Assembly (NCBI GenBank): GCA_031553765.1
Contig: JAVBKY010000005.1
Coordinates: 154,224-218,223 of the forward strand
From: JAITMY01 sp031553765
GTDB lineage: Bacteria > Bacteroidota > Bacteroidia > Bacteroidales > UBA932
Reading direction: 5' to 3'
Length of the DNA stretch: 64,000 nt
Every line of letters begins with the position of its first letter. The first letter of the stretch is position 1. The position numbers and the translations under genes are program-made. The notes under the pieces were generated by a model, which was not told where the DNA came from, searched no databases, and saw only the letters and a list, made by a program, of their open reading frames with translations. Positions 8,604 through 16,969 of this stretch are shown in pieces.

Positions 8604-9401
8604 ATGCCACGTACAAATTTTGATCAGCTCCTCGAAGCAGGCTCGCACTTCGGTCACTTGAAGCGCAAGTGGAATCCCAAAATGGCTCCTTACATTTTCA
8701 TGGAGAAGAACGGTATTCACATCATTGACCTGCACAAAACCGTAGTAAAGATTGACGAAGCCGCCTCGGTGGTTAAGCAAATAGCAAAGTCAGGTCGCAA
8801 GGTACTGTTCGTTGCAACCAAAAAGCAAGCTAAGGACGTAGTTGCCGAAAGCGTAGCAAAGGTAGGTATGCCTTACGTTACCGAGCGCTGGCCTGGTGGT
8901 ATGCTCACCAACTTCCCCACCATTCGTAAGTCGGTGAAGAAGATGGCAGCCATTGATAAGATGAATACCGATGGAACTTTCGCAAACTTGTCAAAGCGCG
9001 AGAAGTTGCAAATTTCACGTCAGCGTGCGAAGCTTGAGAAGAACTTGGGTAGCATTGCAGACTTGTCACGTCTTCCCGCTGCTCTTTTTGTTGTTGACGT
9101 TATGAAGGAAGCTAATGCAGTGCGCGAGGCTAACCGTCTTAACATTCCTGTGATTGCAATGGTTGATACCTGCTGCAATCCTTCACCCATTGACTTTGTT
9201 ATTCCTGCTAACGATGACGCTACCAAGTCTATCGCTTGCATTGTAGACGTTATGTGCGGTGCAATTCAAGAAGGTTTGGAAGAACGTAAGTTGGAAAAGG
9301 ATAAGGAATCAAAAGAGGCTCCTAAGGGCGAAGGTGAAGAAGGTGGCGAAAAGGCAACCAAGTTGCGCGCTCGCAAGCCGAAGGCTGAAAAAGCAGAATA
9401 A
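8604..9401 (+). CDS. rpsB: 30S ribosomal protein S2
   Basis: S2 of the small subunit, 265 residues. Conserved blocks include LLEAGSHFGHLKRKWNPKM at the start, RWPGGMLTNFPTI in the middle and IPVIAMVDTCCNPSPIDFVI. The last roughly 35 residues are a Lys/Glu/Gly-rich low-complexity tail, as in other Bacteroidota S2 proteins. It is followed by tsf, the normal pairing, across a 101-bp gap containing two tandem hairpins. Confidence 0.98.
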   Translation: MPRTNFDQLLEAGSHFGHLKRKWNPKMAPYIFMEKNGIHIIDLHKTVVKIDEAASVVKQIAKSGRKVLFVATKKQAKDVVAESVAKVGMPYVTERWPGGMLTNFPTIRKSVKKMAAIDKMNTDGTFANLSKREKLQISRQRAKLEKNLGSIADLSRLPAALFVVDVMKEANAVREANRLNIPVIAMVDTCCNPSPIDFVIPANDDATKSIACIVDVMCGAIQEGLEERKLEKDKESKEAPKGEGEEGGEKATKLRARKPKAEKAE

Positions 9402-9426
9402 GCAGAATCATTTATTATTTATGATA

Positions 9427-9478
9427 AAAGAAGAGGCTTAGTCCTCTTCTTTGTCATTGAGGGCTTAACCCTCAATGA
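9427..9478 (+). terminator. Two tandem hairpins between rpsB and tsf
   Basis: Hairpin 1 pairs AAAGAAGAGG (9427-9436) with CCTCTTCTTT (9443-9452). Hairpin 2 pairs TCATTGAGGG (9454-9463) with CCCTCAATGA (9469-9478). Both stems are perfect over 10 bp with loops of 5-6 nt. Neither has a good U-tract, so they may be a partial terminator or mRNA-processing structure that adjusts tsf relative to rpsB. Confidence 0.6.
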
Positions 9479-9502
9479 TAATTTAACAAGGAGAAAACGA
9501 AA

Positions 9503-10327
9503 ATGGAAATTAAAGCATCAGATGTAGCAAAGCTGCGCCAAATGACCGGTAGCGGCATGATGGATTGCAAAAATGCGCTGGTAGAAGCAAATGGTGACTT
9601 CAATCGCGCTCAAGAAATAATTCGTGAAAAGGGTAAGTTGGTTGCCAGCAAGCGCGCTGACCGTGAGACCAAGGAAGGTGCTGTAATAGCAAAACTTTCG
9701 GCTGACGGTAAGAAGGGTATTCTGGTATGCCTTGGCTGCGAAACCGACTTCGTATCACAAAATGCCGAATTCCAATCATTGGCAAACTCAATTGCTGACT
9801 CCGCTTTGACTAATATGCCTGCAGACTTGGCTGCTTTGTTGGCTATTAAGGTTGGAGAATTCTCTATTGAGGATTTGGTGTCGCAACAAACCGGTAAAAC
9901 CGGAGAGAAGCACTTGGTGGCTTGCTACGAAAAACTCGAAGCTCCTATGCTGACAGCCTACAACCACATGAACGGTAAGGTTTCTTCATTGATTGCCTTT
10001 AACAAGGAATTTGATGCAACCGCTGCAAGGGATGTAGCTATGCAAGCCGCAGCTATGAAGCCTATCTCAGTAAGCAAGGACGACTGCCCTGCCGAAGTTC
10101 AGGAGCAGGAGTTGAAGATTGGCCGCGAGCAGGCAAAGGCGGAGGGTAAGCCCGAAGCCATGATTGAGAAGATTGCTCAAGGTAAGTTGAACCGCTTCTT
10201 TAAGGATAGCACGCTGCTTGCTCAGGACTTCATTAAGGATGGCAAAATGAGCGTTGAGGCATACATTAAGAGCGTTGATAAGGACGCTACCGTAACTGCC
10301 TTCAAGCGTTTCGCTTTGAACGACTAA
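9503..10327 (+). CDS. tsf: Elongation factor Ts
   Basis: EF-Ts is the guanine-nucleotide exchange factor for EF-Tu. The 274-residue protein opens with the UBA-like domain VAKLRQMTGSGMMDCKNAL, has the conserved CLGCETDFVSQNAEF that contacts EF-Tu (the TDF motif), and ends with the coiled domain. It pairs with rpsB as usual and is closed by a terminator hairpin 20-55 bases after its stop. Start ATG at 9503 follows an AGGAGAAAA sequence. Confidence 0.98.
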   Translation: MEIKASDVAKLRQMTGSGMMDCKNALVEANGDFNRAQEIIREKGKLVASKRADRETKEGAVIAKLSADGKKGILVCLGCETDFVSQNAEFQSLANSIADSALTNMPADLAALLAIKVGEFSIEDLVSQQTGKTGEKHLVACYEKLEAPMLTAYNHMNGKVSSLIAFNKEFDATAARDVAMQAAAMKPISVSKDDCPAEVQEQELKIGREQAKAEGKPEAMIEKIAQGKLNRFFKDSTLLAQDFIKDGKMSVEAYIKSVDKDATVTAFKRFALND

Positions 10328-10345
10328 TATCGTTTAGGTATATAA

Positions 10346-10385
10346 AAAGAAAGCCGAGGAAAGAAATTTCTTCGGCTTTTCTTGC
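10346..10385 (+). terminator. Rho-independent terminator after tsf
   Basis: AAAGCCGA (from about 10350) pairs with TCGGCTTT (about 10372-10379), the interior being extended by the self-complementary AAGAAATTTCTT; a run of T follows. It ends the rpsB-tsf transcript. Confidence 0.85.
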
Positions 10386-10493
10386 CTTATTCATTGCCGT
10401 CAGTTTTAGATGCCGGCAATGAGGTTCAAGTCTCAGTGGAAGCGGAAACTTTTTCTTTGTTGCATTGCTGTATTAAAATATGGGGCTTTTTCT

Positions 10494-10501
10494 TAACTTT
10501 G
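10494..10501 (+). promoter_or_regulatory. Putative -7 box for pyrH
   Basis: TAACTTTG matches the Bacteroidota -7 consensus TAnnTTTG and lies 48 bases before the pyrH ATG, just after the tsf terminator. A convincing -33 TTTG at the right spacing is not visible. Confidence 0.4.
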
Positions 10502-10548
10502 TTAACCTTAAATTGTCAATTGTAAATCGTTAAATTGTAAACACAATC

Positions 10549-11259
10549 ATGGTAAAGTACAAAAGAATTCTTCTGAAGTTGAGTGGAGAGGCATTGCAAG
10601 GTGCGGCCTCGTATGGTATAAGCCCTGATGTCCTCAATACCTATGCCGAACAAATAAAAGAGGTGGTGGATATGGGTGTGCAGGTAGGCATTGTGATTGG
10701 CGGTGGCAATATTTTTCGTGGATTGAGTGGTGTGGGTAAAGGATTCGACCGTGTGAAGGGCGACCAAATGGGTATGCTGGCTACCGTAATTAACAGCATT
10801 GGTTTGCAATGTGCGCTTGAGGGCAAGGGCTGCAAAACAGTCACTTTTACCTCCATTGGGATGGAGCCTGTGGGTGAACGTTTTTCTAAGGATAAGGCGC
10901 TTGCTGTGATGGCGCAAGGCGGTGTAGCTATTATTGGCGGTGGTACAGGCAATCCGTTTTTTACTACCGACAGCGCATCAGCACTACGTGCTATTGAGCT
11001 GGATGCCGATTTGCTACTTAAGGGTACCCGCGTAGATGGCGTGTACACTGCCGACCCCGAAAAGGACAAAACGGCAACTAAGTATATGGACGTAACCTAC
11101 GATGAGGCTTATGCCAAAAAGTTAAAGATAATGGACTTATCAGCCTTTGCGTTGTGTCAGGATAACGCTATGCCCATTATGGTGTTTGACATGAACGAGG
11201 TGGGTAACCTGAAGAAGATTGTAGAGGGTAACAATGTTGGTACGCTGATACATTCGTAA
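10549..11259 (+). CDS. pyrH: Uridylate kinase (UMP kinase)
   Basis: UMP kinase of the amino-acid-kinase fold, making UDP from UMP with ATP. The 236-residue product carries RILLKLSGEAL at the start, the GGGNIFRG nucleotide loop, GGTGNPFFTTDSA, and LLKGTRVDGVYTADP. Length is normal. It follows tsf, as often in bacteria (rpsB-tsf-pyrH), but a terminator and likely its own promoter separate them. An AT-rich block with the word aattgtaaatcgt, shared with the purD and pepT upstream regions, precedes the start. Confidence 0.97.
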   Translation: MVKYKRILLKLSGEALQGAASYGISPDVLNTYAEQIKEVVDMGVQVGIVIGGGNIFRGLSGVGKGFDRVKGDQMGMLATVINSIGLQCALEGKGCKTVTFTSIGMEPVGERFSKDKALAVMAQGGVAIIGGGTGNPFFTTDSASALRAIELDADLLLKGTRVDGVYTADPEKDKTATKYMDVTYDEAYAKKLKIMDLSAFALCQDNAMPIMVFDMNEVGNLKKIVEGNNVGTLIHS

Positions 11260-11281
11260 TATTTAAAGTGCTATGTGCGTT

Positions 11282-11380
11282 GTTATGCTGAGCCTGTCGA
11301 AGCTCGCCTGCGCCGCAGAGCGGACAGGGGGTGCGGCGAGGGAAAATCTACTCCGCATACTTCGACAGGCTCAGCATGAC
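11282..11380. repeat. Large palindromic repeat between pyrH and rnhB
   Basis: The arms at 11282-11302 and 11360-11380 are 21 nt each with one mismatch (gttatgctgagcctgtcgaa versus the complement of ttcgacaggctcagcatgac). Inside, ctcgcc and gcgag pieces form a second stem. This 'gtcatgctgagcctgtcgaag' type of repeat occurs in many bacterial genomes. It fills most of the pyrH-rnhB gap. Confidence 0.85.
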
Positions 11381-11400
11381 AGCCCACGGTATAAAGTTTT

Positions 11401-12006
11401 ATGCTTTCTCCCTATTTTTCTACCGATAAAGTTGAAGCAGGGTGCGATGAGGCGGGGCGTGGATGCCTTGCCGGACCTGTGTTTGCGGCAGCCGTAATTT
11501 TGCCGCGCAACTTTTCGCATCCGCTGCTCAACGACTCGAAACAGGTAACCGAAAAACATAGGGTAGAGTTGCGCGCCTATATTGAGCAGCATGCTGTGGC
11601 GTGGGCTGTGGCGCAGGTGAGCAACGAGGAGATTGATAAAATAAATATTCTAAAAGCCTCGTTTCTTGCCATGCATAGGGCAGTGAAACAGCTAAAGTTG
11701 CAGCCCGAACTTCTGCTGATCGACGGCAACCGCTTTGCTCCTTATCCCAATATTCCACACCTGTGCATTGTAAAAGGCGACGCGAAATTTGCCTCAATTG
11801 CAGCGGCTTCTATACTTGCTAAAACTTACCGTGATGATTTTATGGATGCGCTGGACGAGAAGTTTCCCCGATACGCGTGGCGCGGAAATAAAGGATATCC
11901 TACCAAGGAGCATCGTGCAGCGATAGCCCAACATGGCGTCACAAAGTGGCACCGTAAAAGTTTCAACCTATTGGGTAGTGATGCAGAGCAAATGAGTTTG
12001 TTTTAA
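11401..12006 (+). CDS. rnhB: Ribonuclease HII
   Basis: RNase HII cuts RNA in RNA/DNA hybrids and removes misincorporated ribonucleotides. The 201-residue protein has the DEAGRG catalytic motif at D16-E17, LNDSKQVTEKHR, the acidic LLIDGNR, and the C-terminal GYPTKEHRAAIAQHG. All expected carboxylates appear present. It starts about 20 bases after a large palindromic repeat. The nearest neighbour downstream is convergent. Confidence 0.96.
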   Translation: MLSPYFSTDKVEAGCDEAGRGCLAGPVFAAAVILPRNFSHPLLNDSKQVTEKHRVELRAYIEQHAVAWAVAQVSNEEIDKINILKASFLAMHRAVKQLKLQPELLLIDGNRFAPYPNIPHLCIVKGDAKFASIAAASILAKTYRDDFMDALDEKFPRYAWRGNKGYPTKEHRAAIAQHGVTKWHRKSFNLLGSDAEQMSLF

Positions 12007-12065
12007 TCTTCTTGTGTTTTTTGGAAAAAAACTACTGCAAGTGATTAATTTCTTCGCTTAGGCAT

Positions 12066-13001
12066 TTACTTATGGGGCTTATTGCTATGCGCTTTTGTAG
12101 CTGCTTTTTTAATGAGTTCGGTGGGGTCAATTTTTCGTGACACCTTGATGTTGTCAAAGCCTTGACCGAATCCCATAACGTTAGCTACAGAGATAAATGC
12201 TCCGCTGTCCACCTCCTTTACAATGCGGTAGAGGTCATTAGTCTCGTTTTTGCGAGCAACAATCATTAGCACCTTCTTGTCTTGCTTGGTGTACCAACCT
12301 GTGGCGTTGAGTACCGTTACACCACGGCGTTGCTCATTCATTATACGATTGGCGATGGCTTCAAAATGCTCCGAAAAAATAAACATTTGTACCGACTGCT
12401 TATTACCCGATAGCATTAGGTCTACACAGTAAGAGCAAATGCCCATAAGCACATAACCGTACGCAACCATTTCAATGCTGTGATACAGAAAGTATGATGA
12501 GCCTATAATAACGAGGTCGCAGTACAGGAATACACGCCCGATGCTCATGTTGCGGTACTTGGTAATAATCATGGCAACTATATCGGTACCACCCGCGCTA
12601 CCGCCCTGTGTGAAGATAAGTCCCATACCAGAACCAGCCAAAATGCCCGAGATGATAGCGCTCATAAGGGGTTCGCTTACATGTGGATCGGTGGGTATAG
12701 GGACTAACTTCAGCATAAGTGTCATAGCTAGTATGCCGTAAATGGTTTTGAAGCCGAAGTTGCGCCCAAGCACTATAAAGGCTATGGTGACCAACACCAC
12801 GTTAATGGCAAGGTATGACATGCTGACTTCAATAAGACCATCGGTTACGTAGTACAGCAATGCGCCTATACCGCTTACGCCGCCGCCCACAATTTTGGCC
12901 GGCAATACAAAGTGGTTAATAGCCATTACGTACATCAACAAACCAAAGGTAATGATGAAATATTCGCGAATGGTGCGCCAGATACGTGCTGAACTCAACA
13001 T
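12066..13001 (-). CDS. YitT family membrane protein (DUF2179 at C-terminus)
   Basis: A 311-residue inner-membrane protein with five or six hydrophobic segments over residues 10-200, including the family-typical VGGGVSGIGALLYY and TQGGSAGGTDIVAMI. A soluble DUF2179-type domain follows (GVTVLNATGWYTKQDKKVLMIV). The biochemical role of the family is unknown. The start overlaps the end of leuS by 7 bases, so the two are co-transcribed and probably coupled. The leuS-yitT order recurs in Bacteroidales. Confidence 0.88.
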   Translation of the reverse strand: MLSSARIWRTIREYFIITFGLLMYVMAINHFVLPAKIVGGGVSGIGALLYYVTDGLIEVSMSYLAINVVLVTIAFIVLGRNFGFKTIYGILAMTLMLKLVPIPTDPHVSEPLMSAIISGILAGSGMGLIFTQGGSAGGTDIVAMIITKYRNMSIGRVFLYCDLVIIGSSYFLYHSIEMVAYGYVLMGICSYCVDLMLSGNKQSVQMFIFSEHFEAIANRIMNEQRRGVTVLNATGWYTKQDKKVLMIVARKNETNDLYRIVKEVDSGAFISVANVMGFGQGFDNIKVSRKIDPTELIKKAATKAHSNKPHK

Positions 13002-16000
13002 GCTATGTTTACAATTTTGCCCGGTACAAAAATGAATTTCTTAATGGTTTTTCCCTCCAAAAACTTTTCAGTGTTGGGGTCGCTCATAATTATCTTTTGA
13101 GCTTCTTCGGTGCTAATGCCCATCGGCATTTCTTTTTTGAAGCGGAGTTTACCGTTGAATGAAACGGGGTACTCAAACGAACTTTCCACCAGCATTTCGG
13201 GGTTGAATTCGGGGAATGTTGCATCGCATACGGTAGTGGTATGTCCTAAACTTTCCCACAACTCCTCGGCAATGTGTGGTGCGAATGAAGCCATAAGGAT
13301 GGTAAGCGGCTCCAGCACTTCACGCTTGTTGCACTTCTGCTCTGTCAGCTCGTTTACGCAAATCATAAATCCGCTTACTGCGGTATTGAACGAGAATGCC
13401 TCAATATCATCTTGCACTTTTTTAATCAACTTATGCAGCGATTTCAACTCCTGTGGAGTGGCCTTATCGTTGCTTACAGCAAGTTTGTTGTCCATGTCGT
13501 GGTACAGCCTCCATAGCTTGCGCAGAAAGCGGTGTACACCGTCAATGCCGTTGGTATCCCAAGGCTTTGCCATTTCAAGCGGGCCGAGGAACATTTCGTA
13601 CAGGCGCAACGTATCGGCACCATACTTTTCCACCACATCGTCGGGGTTCACTACGTTGTAGTACGATTTCGACATTTTTTCTACTGCCCAACCGCACACG
13701 TATTTCCCGTCTTCCAGGATGAATTCGGCGTTGGTATACTCCGGTCGTGAGGCTTTGAATTTATCGAGGTCAAGAATATCGTTTGAAACGATATTTACAT
13801 CTACGTGAACTTCCTGTACCTCATATTTATTCTTGAGGTTGTACGAGACAAACCAATCCCTATTTGTGTTTATCTGATTGTTTTCAAATGTGCTATCGTT
13901 ATTCTTAATAAAGTCCGACAGCCTGCGAACAACGCTATTCGCATCGAGTAAAATATCAGATGCGTAGGCTAAGAATAATTTATATCCTTTTTGCTTTGCT
14001 TCATGCTGAAGGTTCTTTATTCGGTCTGGATTATTTGCTTTTCCTATAACTTCTACTGCACAATTTGCACCGGTATTTATAAAGTCGAAAGCGCGCTTTT
14101 CTAAATCGAAATACGCTTCGAATCCCATTTCTTTCACGTGATATTCTAGCACAACTGCTGCATATTTTCCAATATCTACGCGGTATACAAAGTTTGAACG
14201 ACCTTGTATCATGCCTTGGTTAATCAACTTTTGGAAAGGTTCTGCTTCGCAAATTTCATTTAGATCGTACAGGAACATGTTCCAAAAACGAGAGTACATC
14301 AGGTGACCTGTAGCGTGTTCGGTGCCGCCAATGTAAAGGTCAACATTGCGCCAATACTCGTTTTTGTTTTTATCCACAAGACCATTGTTGTTGTGCGGAT
14401 CCATGTAGCGCAGGAAGTAGGCGCTGCTGCCCGCAAAGCCCGGCATGGTGCTCAGCTCGTAGCTGTACTTGCCTTGGTATTTCCACGAGGTAGCACGACC
14501 AAGAGGTGGCTCACCTGTTTCGGTGGGCAGGTATTTATCTACCGATGGCAACTCCAGCGGAAGTTCGCTCAGCGGCAACATTTGTGGAATATTATTCTCA
14601 TCGTAGTACACAGGGAATGGTTCACCCCAGTATCGCTGGCGGCTGAAAGTCGCGTCACGCAAGCGGTAGTTTACCTTGGCGGTGCCAATCTTCATTTCTT
14701 CTACTTTGTCAATGGCGAATTGAATGGCGTCTTTTACTTGCATACCGTTAAGGAAGCCTGAGTTTTCCATTTCGCCCTCTTTGGCATCAAAACTCTCTTG
14801 ACTTACATCGCAACCCTTAATAAGTGGAATGATTTCAAGTCCGAAGTGTTTAGCGAAAGCATAGTCGCGACTATCGTGCGCAGGTACTGCCATAATAGCG
14901 CCGGTGCCGTAGCCTGCCAGCACATATTCGCTCACCCATACGGGAATTTGTTTTTGTGTAAACGGATTTTCGGCGTATAAGCCCGTGAACTTTCCGCTTA
15001 TATTCTTTACCTCGGTTTGACGCTCGCGTTCCGAACGATTTTTTGCCCACGTTACGTACTCCTCTACATCCTTCTCCAACTTTACCTGCGATAGCACGGG
15101 ATGCTCGGGAGCAATAACCATGAAGGTGGCACCGAACATGGTGTCGGCACGGGTGGTGAATATTTCTAAATATTCACACCTCTCCCCTATCCCCTCTCCA
15201 CAGGAGAGGGGCATTTGCCCCGATTCAATTTTTTGCTGAAGCGTACCGGAGCCACTACGCCCCTCTCCTGTGGAGAGGGGTTGGGGGTGAGGTAGCAGCT
15301 TAAAGCGAACGTTGGCGCCCGTTGAGCGACCAATCCAGTTGCGCTGAGTTTCCTTAAGGCTATCGCTCCAGTCTATGTTGTCAAGCCCAGCCAACATTCT
15401 ATCGGCGTATGCCGTAATGCGCAGGTACCATTGGCGCATCAGCTTTCTTTCCACGGGGTAACCGCCACGTACAGAAAGTCCGTTGCTCACCTCATCGTTG
15501 GCAAGCACTGTACCCAGCTGTGGGCACCAGTTTACCATGCCATCCTTTTGGTAAGCCAGCCTGTACTCCATTAAGGTGTGGTGCTTGGCTTGCACGTCCA
15601 TTGCCTTCCATTCGTCGGCAGTGAACTTCATGTCGGGGTTACCGCATGCAGCATCAATATTGGCGTTGCCATTTTTTTCAAAAGCGGCAACCAACTCGGT
15701 AACAGGCTTTGCCTTTTGCTCCTTAGTATTGTAGTAGTGCTCGTAAAGGTCAATGAAGGTTTTTTGGGTCCACTTGTAGTATTCAGGCTCACATGTTTTT
15801 ACCTCTCTATCCCAGTCGAACGAAAAGCCAATCTTATCCAGCTGCTCGCGGTAGCGTGCAATATTTTTATCGGTAGTAATGCGCGGGTGTTGCCCTGTTT
15901 GAATGGCGTACTGTTCGGCAGGAAGACCAAAGGCATCGTAGCCCATGGGGTGAAGTACGTTAAAGCCGCGCAGCCTTTTATAGCGGCTGTATATGTCCGA

Positions 16001-16171
16001 TGCTATGTAACCCAGCGGGTGTCCTACGTGCAACCCCGCGCCCGAGGGGTAGGGGAACATATCAAGTACGTAGAATTTTTTCTTGGAGGGATTTTCAACG
16101 ATTTTATAGGTACCTTTCTCTTTCCAGTACTGCTGCCATTTCTTCTCTATGGCCGAAAAGTTATACTCCAT
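12995..16171 (-). CDS. leuS: Leucyl-tRNA synthetase with two unusual insertions
   Basis: LeuRS charges tRNA-Leu. The class I signatures are present: PYPSGAGLHVGHPLGY (HVGH) near residue 42 and VEKMSKS (KMSKS). I place the start at ATG 16171 (MEYNFSAIEKKWQQYW), giving 1058 residues; a longer open frame adds 30 unrelated residues. Most Bacteroidota LeuRS are about 920-950 residues. The excess is explained by two insertions. Residues about 293-332 are the translation of a palindromic repeat (15178-15293) just before the editing-domain motif TIFTTRxDTMFG-like region (here EIFTTRADTMFG). Residues about 666-770 are an extra segment of unknown origin before KMSKS. The rest is collinear with the family, so the protein is probably functional. 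yitT overlaps its 3' end. Confidence 0.95.
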   Translation of the reverse strand: MEYNFSAIEKKWQQYWKEKGTYKIVENPSKKKFYVLDMFPYPSGAGLHVGHPLGYIASDIYSRYKRLRGFNVLHPMGYDAFGLPAEQYAIQTGQHPRITTDKNIARYREQLDKIGFSFDWDREVKTCEPEYYKWTQKTFIDLYEHYYNTKEQKAKPVTELVAAFEKNGNANIDAACGNPDMKFTADEWKAMDVQAKHHTLMEYRLAYQKDGMVNWCPQLGTVLANDEVSNGLSVRGGYPVERKLMRQWYLRITAYADRMLAGLDNIDWSDSLKETQRNWIGRSTGANVRFKLLPHPQPLSTGEGRSGSGTLQQKIESGQMPLSCGEGIGERCEYLEIFTTRADTMFGATFMVIAPEHPVLSQVKLEKDVEEYVTWAKNRSERERQTEVKNISGKFTGLYAENPFTQKQIPVWVSEYVLAGYGTGAIMAVPAHDSRDYAFAKHFGLEIIPLIKGCDVSQESFDAKEGEMENSGFLNGMQVKDAIQFAIDKVEEMKIGTAKVNYRLRDATFSRQRYWGEPFPVYYDENNIPQMLPLSELPLELPSVDKYLPTETGEPPLGRATSWKYQGKYSYELSTMPGFAGSSAYFLRYMDPHNNNGLVDKNKNEYWRNVDLYIGGTEHATGHLMYSRFWNMFLYDLNEICEAEPFQKLINQGMIQGRSNFVYRVDIGKYAAVVLEYHVKEMGFEAYFDLEKRAFDFINTGANCAVEVIGKANNPDRIKNLQHEAKQKGYKLFLAYASDILLDANSVVRRLSDFIKNNDSTFENNQINTNRDWFVSYNLKNKYEVQEVHVDVNIVSNDILDLDKFKASRPEYTNAEFILEDGKYVCGWAVEKMSKSYYNVVNPDDVVEKYGADTLRLYEMFLGPLEMAKPWDTNGIDGVHRFLRKLWRLYHDMDNKLAVSNDKATPQELKSLHKLIKKVQDDIEAFSFNTAVSGFMICVNELTEQKCNKREVLEPLTILMASFAPHIAEELWESLGHTTTVCDATFPEFNPEMLVESSFEYPVSFNGKLRFKKEMPMGISTEEAQKIIMSDPNTEKFLEGKTIKKFIFVPGKIVNIAC
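15178..15293. repeat. Palindromic repeat inserted in frame in leuS
   Basis: About 116 bp. The left arm begins acctctcccctatcccctct and the right arm is its near-complement ending ggttgggggtgaggt; both contain the core cctctccacaggagagg or its complement. Related copies lie at 24795-24914 and 28493-28578. It adds about 39 codons to leuS without a frameshift or stop. Confidence 0.85.
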
Positions 16172-16369
16172 AATTTTTTTTTCGAAATTTTGTGCGAAGT
16201 TAGCAAAAATAAAGGGTTTTGCCGAGTGTTTTTGGCAAAAGATGGATTGAGATTTTGGCATCGTTAAGTTTTTTCTTCTTTTTTAGTTTTAATATTTTCA
16301 ACTTATTATAAAAGTTTGTTGTCATTTTTTAAGAAAAATAAACTCGAAGTTAATAAAAAGTACAAAAAA

Positions 16370-16401
16370 TTTGCTTTTGTTAAGAATTTGTATTATCTTT
16401 G
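16370..16401 (+). promoter_or_regulatory. Promoter of the small sorting-tail gene
   Basis: TTTG at 16370-16373 and TATCTTTG at 16394-16401 are separated by 20 bases, an excellent match to the Bacteroidota consensus. Transcription would start near 16408, about 43 nt before the ATG. Confidence 0.8.
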
Positions 16402-16450
16402 TACTTGAATTTAGAAGGAAGAGTTTCTCAGTATTGAGATTAAAGAGTAT

Positions 16451-16807
16451 ATGATGAAGCGTTTGTTTACCATAGTAGTGTTGTTAGCGGTTATGTTACC
16501 GTTCTCATACACTGTGGCTGCACCTCGCTCTGAGAGCACCCCCACGGTTTTAGTAGCCGATGGTGATGTGCGTCTTTTTCCCAATCCCGTAGAGAGTGAC
16601 TTAAATGTGCTTTGCGAGAAATATGATATTGAGCGCCTGATGGTTTTTGGAGCCTCGGGTGAAGTTGTTTTCAACAGCCCTATGGTCATTCCGCAGGGTA
16701 CTCGTATGACTATTAACATGAACTTATATCCGTCGGGATACTACACCGTAAAGGTGTGGGTGAAGAAAGCAAGGCAACCGCTGACGTATAGAATTATGAA
16801 GGTGTAA
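16451..16807 (+). CDS. Small exported protein made of a type IX-like sorting tail
   Basis: Only 118 residues: a Sec signal peptide (about 1-23, ending YTVAA) and then almost nothing but a segment resembling the C-terminal type A sorting domain of type IX secretion cargo. The visible marks are DVRLFPNPVESDLNV, then MVFGASGEVVF, LYPSGYYTVKVWV and YRIMKV at the end. In usual cargo this tail of about 70-80 residues follows a large passenger; here the passenger is missing. It has a strong own promoter and terminator, so it is a separate gene and not the remnant of a neighbour. ATG at 16451 and 16454 are both possible starts. Function unknown. Confidence 0.75.
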   Translation: MMKRLFTIVVLLAVMLPFSYTVAAPRSESTPTVLVADGDVRLFPNPVESDLNVLCEKYDIERLMVFGASGEVVFNSPMVIPQGTRMTINMNLYPSGYYTVKVWVKKARQPLTYRIMKV

Positions 16808-16827
16808 TTTCGCACTTGATAAAATGT

Positions 16828-16862
16828 AAAAGCCAACGCTGAATTTAGCGTTGGCTTTTTTG
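16828..16862 (+). terminator. Rho-independent terminator
   Basis: AGCCAACGCT (16831-16840) pairs perfectly with AGCGTTGGCT (16847-16856) around a GAATTT loop, followed by TTTTTTG. It ends the small sorting-tail gene. Confidence 0.92.
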
Positions 16863-16873
16863 TTGAAATATGT

Positions 16874-16881
16874 TACCTTTG
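16874..16881 (+). promoter_or_regulatory. Putative -7 box for tRNA-Arg
   Basis: TACCTTTG matches the -7 consensus; TTGG at 16851-16854 lies 19 bases upstream as a possible -33 element, overlapping the preceding terminator. Transcription would begin near 16888, placing a palindromic repeat in the tRNA precursor. Confidence 0.45.
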
Positions 16882-16897
16882 TGTGCCTTTTGCCACA

Positions 16898-16957
16898 TGT
16901 CATCCCGAACTTGATTCGGGATCTCCCAAGGAGATTGCGGGTCAGGCCCGCATGACA
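16898..16957. repeat. Palindromic repeat in the 5' leader of tRNA-Arg
   Basis: About 60 bp running from tgtcatcccgaacttgattc to gcccgcatgaca, with nested complementary pieces (cccgaa/ttcggg, gatctcc/ggagat, and outer tgtcat/atgaca). It is the widespread 'gtcatcccgaac' intergenic repeat type. It lies between the likely promoter and the mature tRNA. Confidence 0.8.
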
Positions 16958-16969
16958 GTAGATACTATT

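Noticed and set aside
11273..11497. Short open frame between pyrH and rnhB
   Set aside because: It mostly translates a palindromic repeat and runs into rnhB in another frame.
12995..16171. leuS as a pseudogene or misassembly because of its excessive length
   Set aside because: The frame is unbroken, both signature motifs and the flanking conserved blocks are present, and each insertion is a clean multiple of three bases.
15578..16267. Long open frame on the plus strand opposite the 5' part of leuS (229 codons)
   Set aside because: It is antisense to strongly conserved LeuRS sequence, has no recognisable domain, and is explained by the codon use of the real gene.
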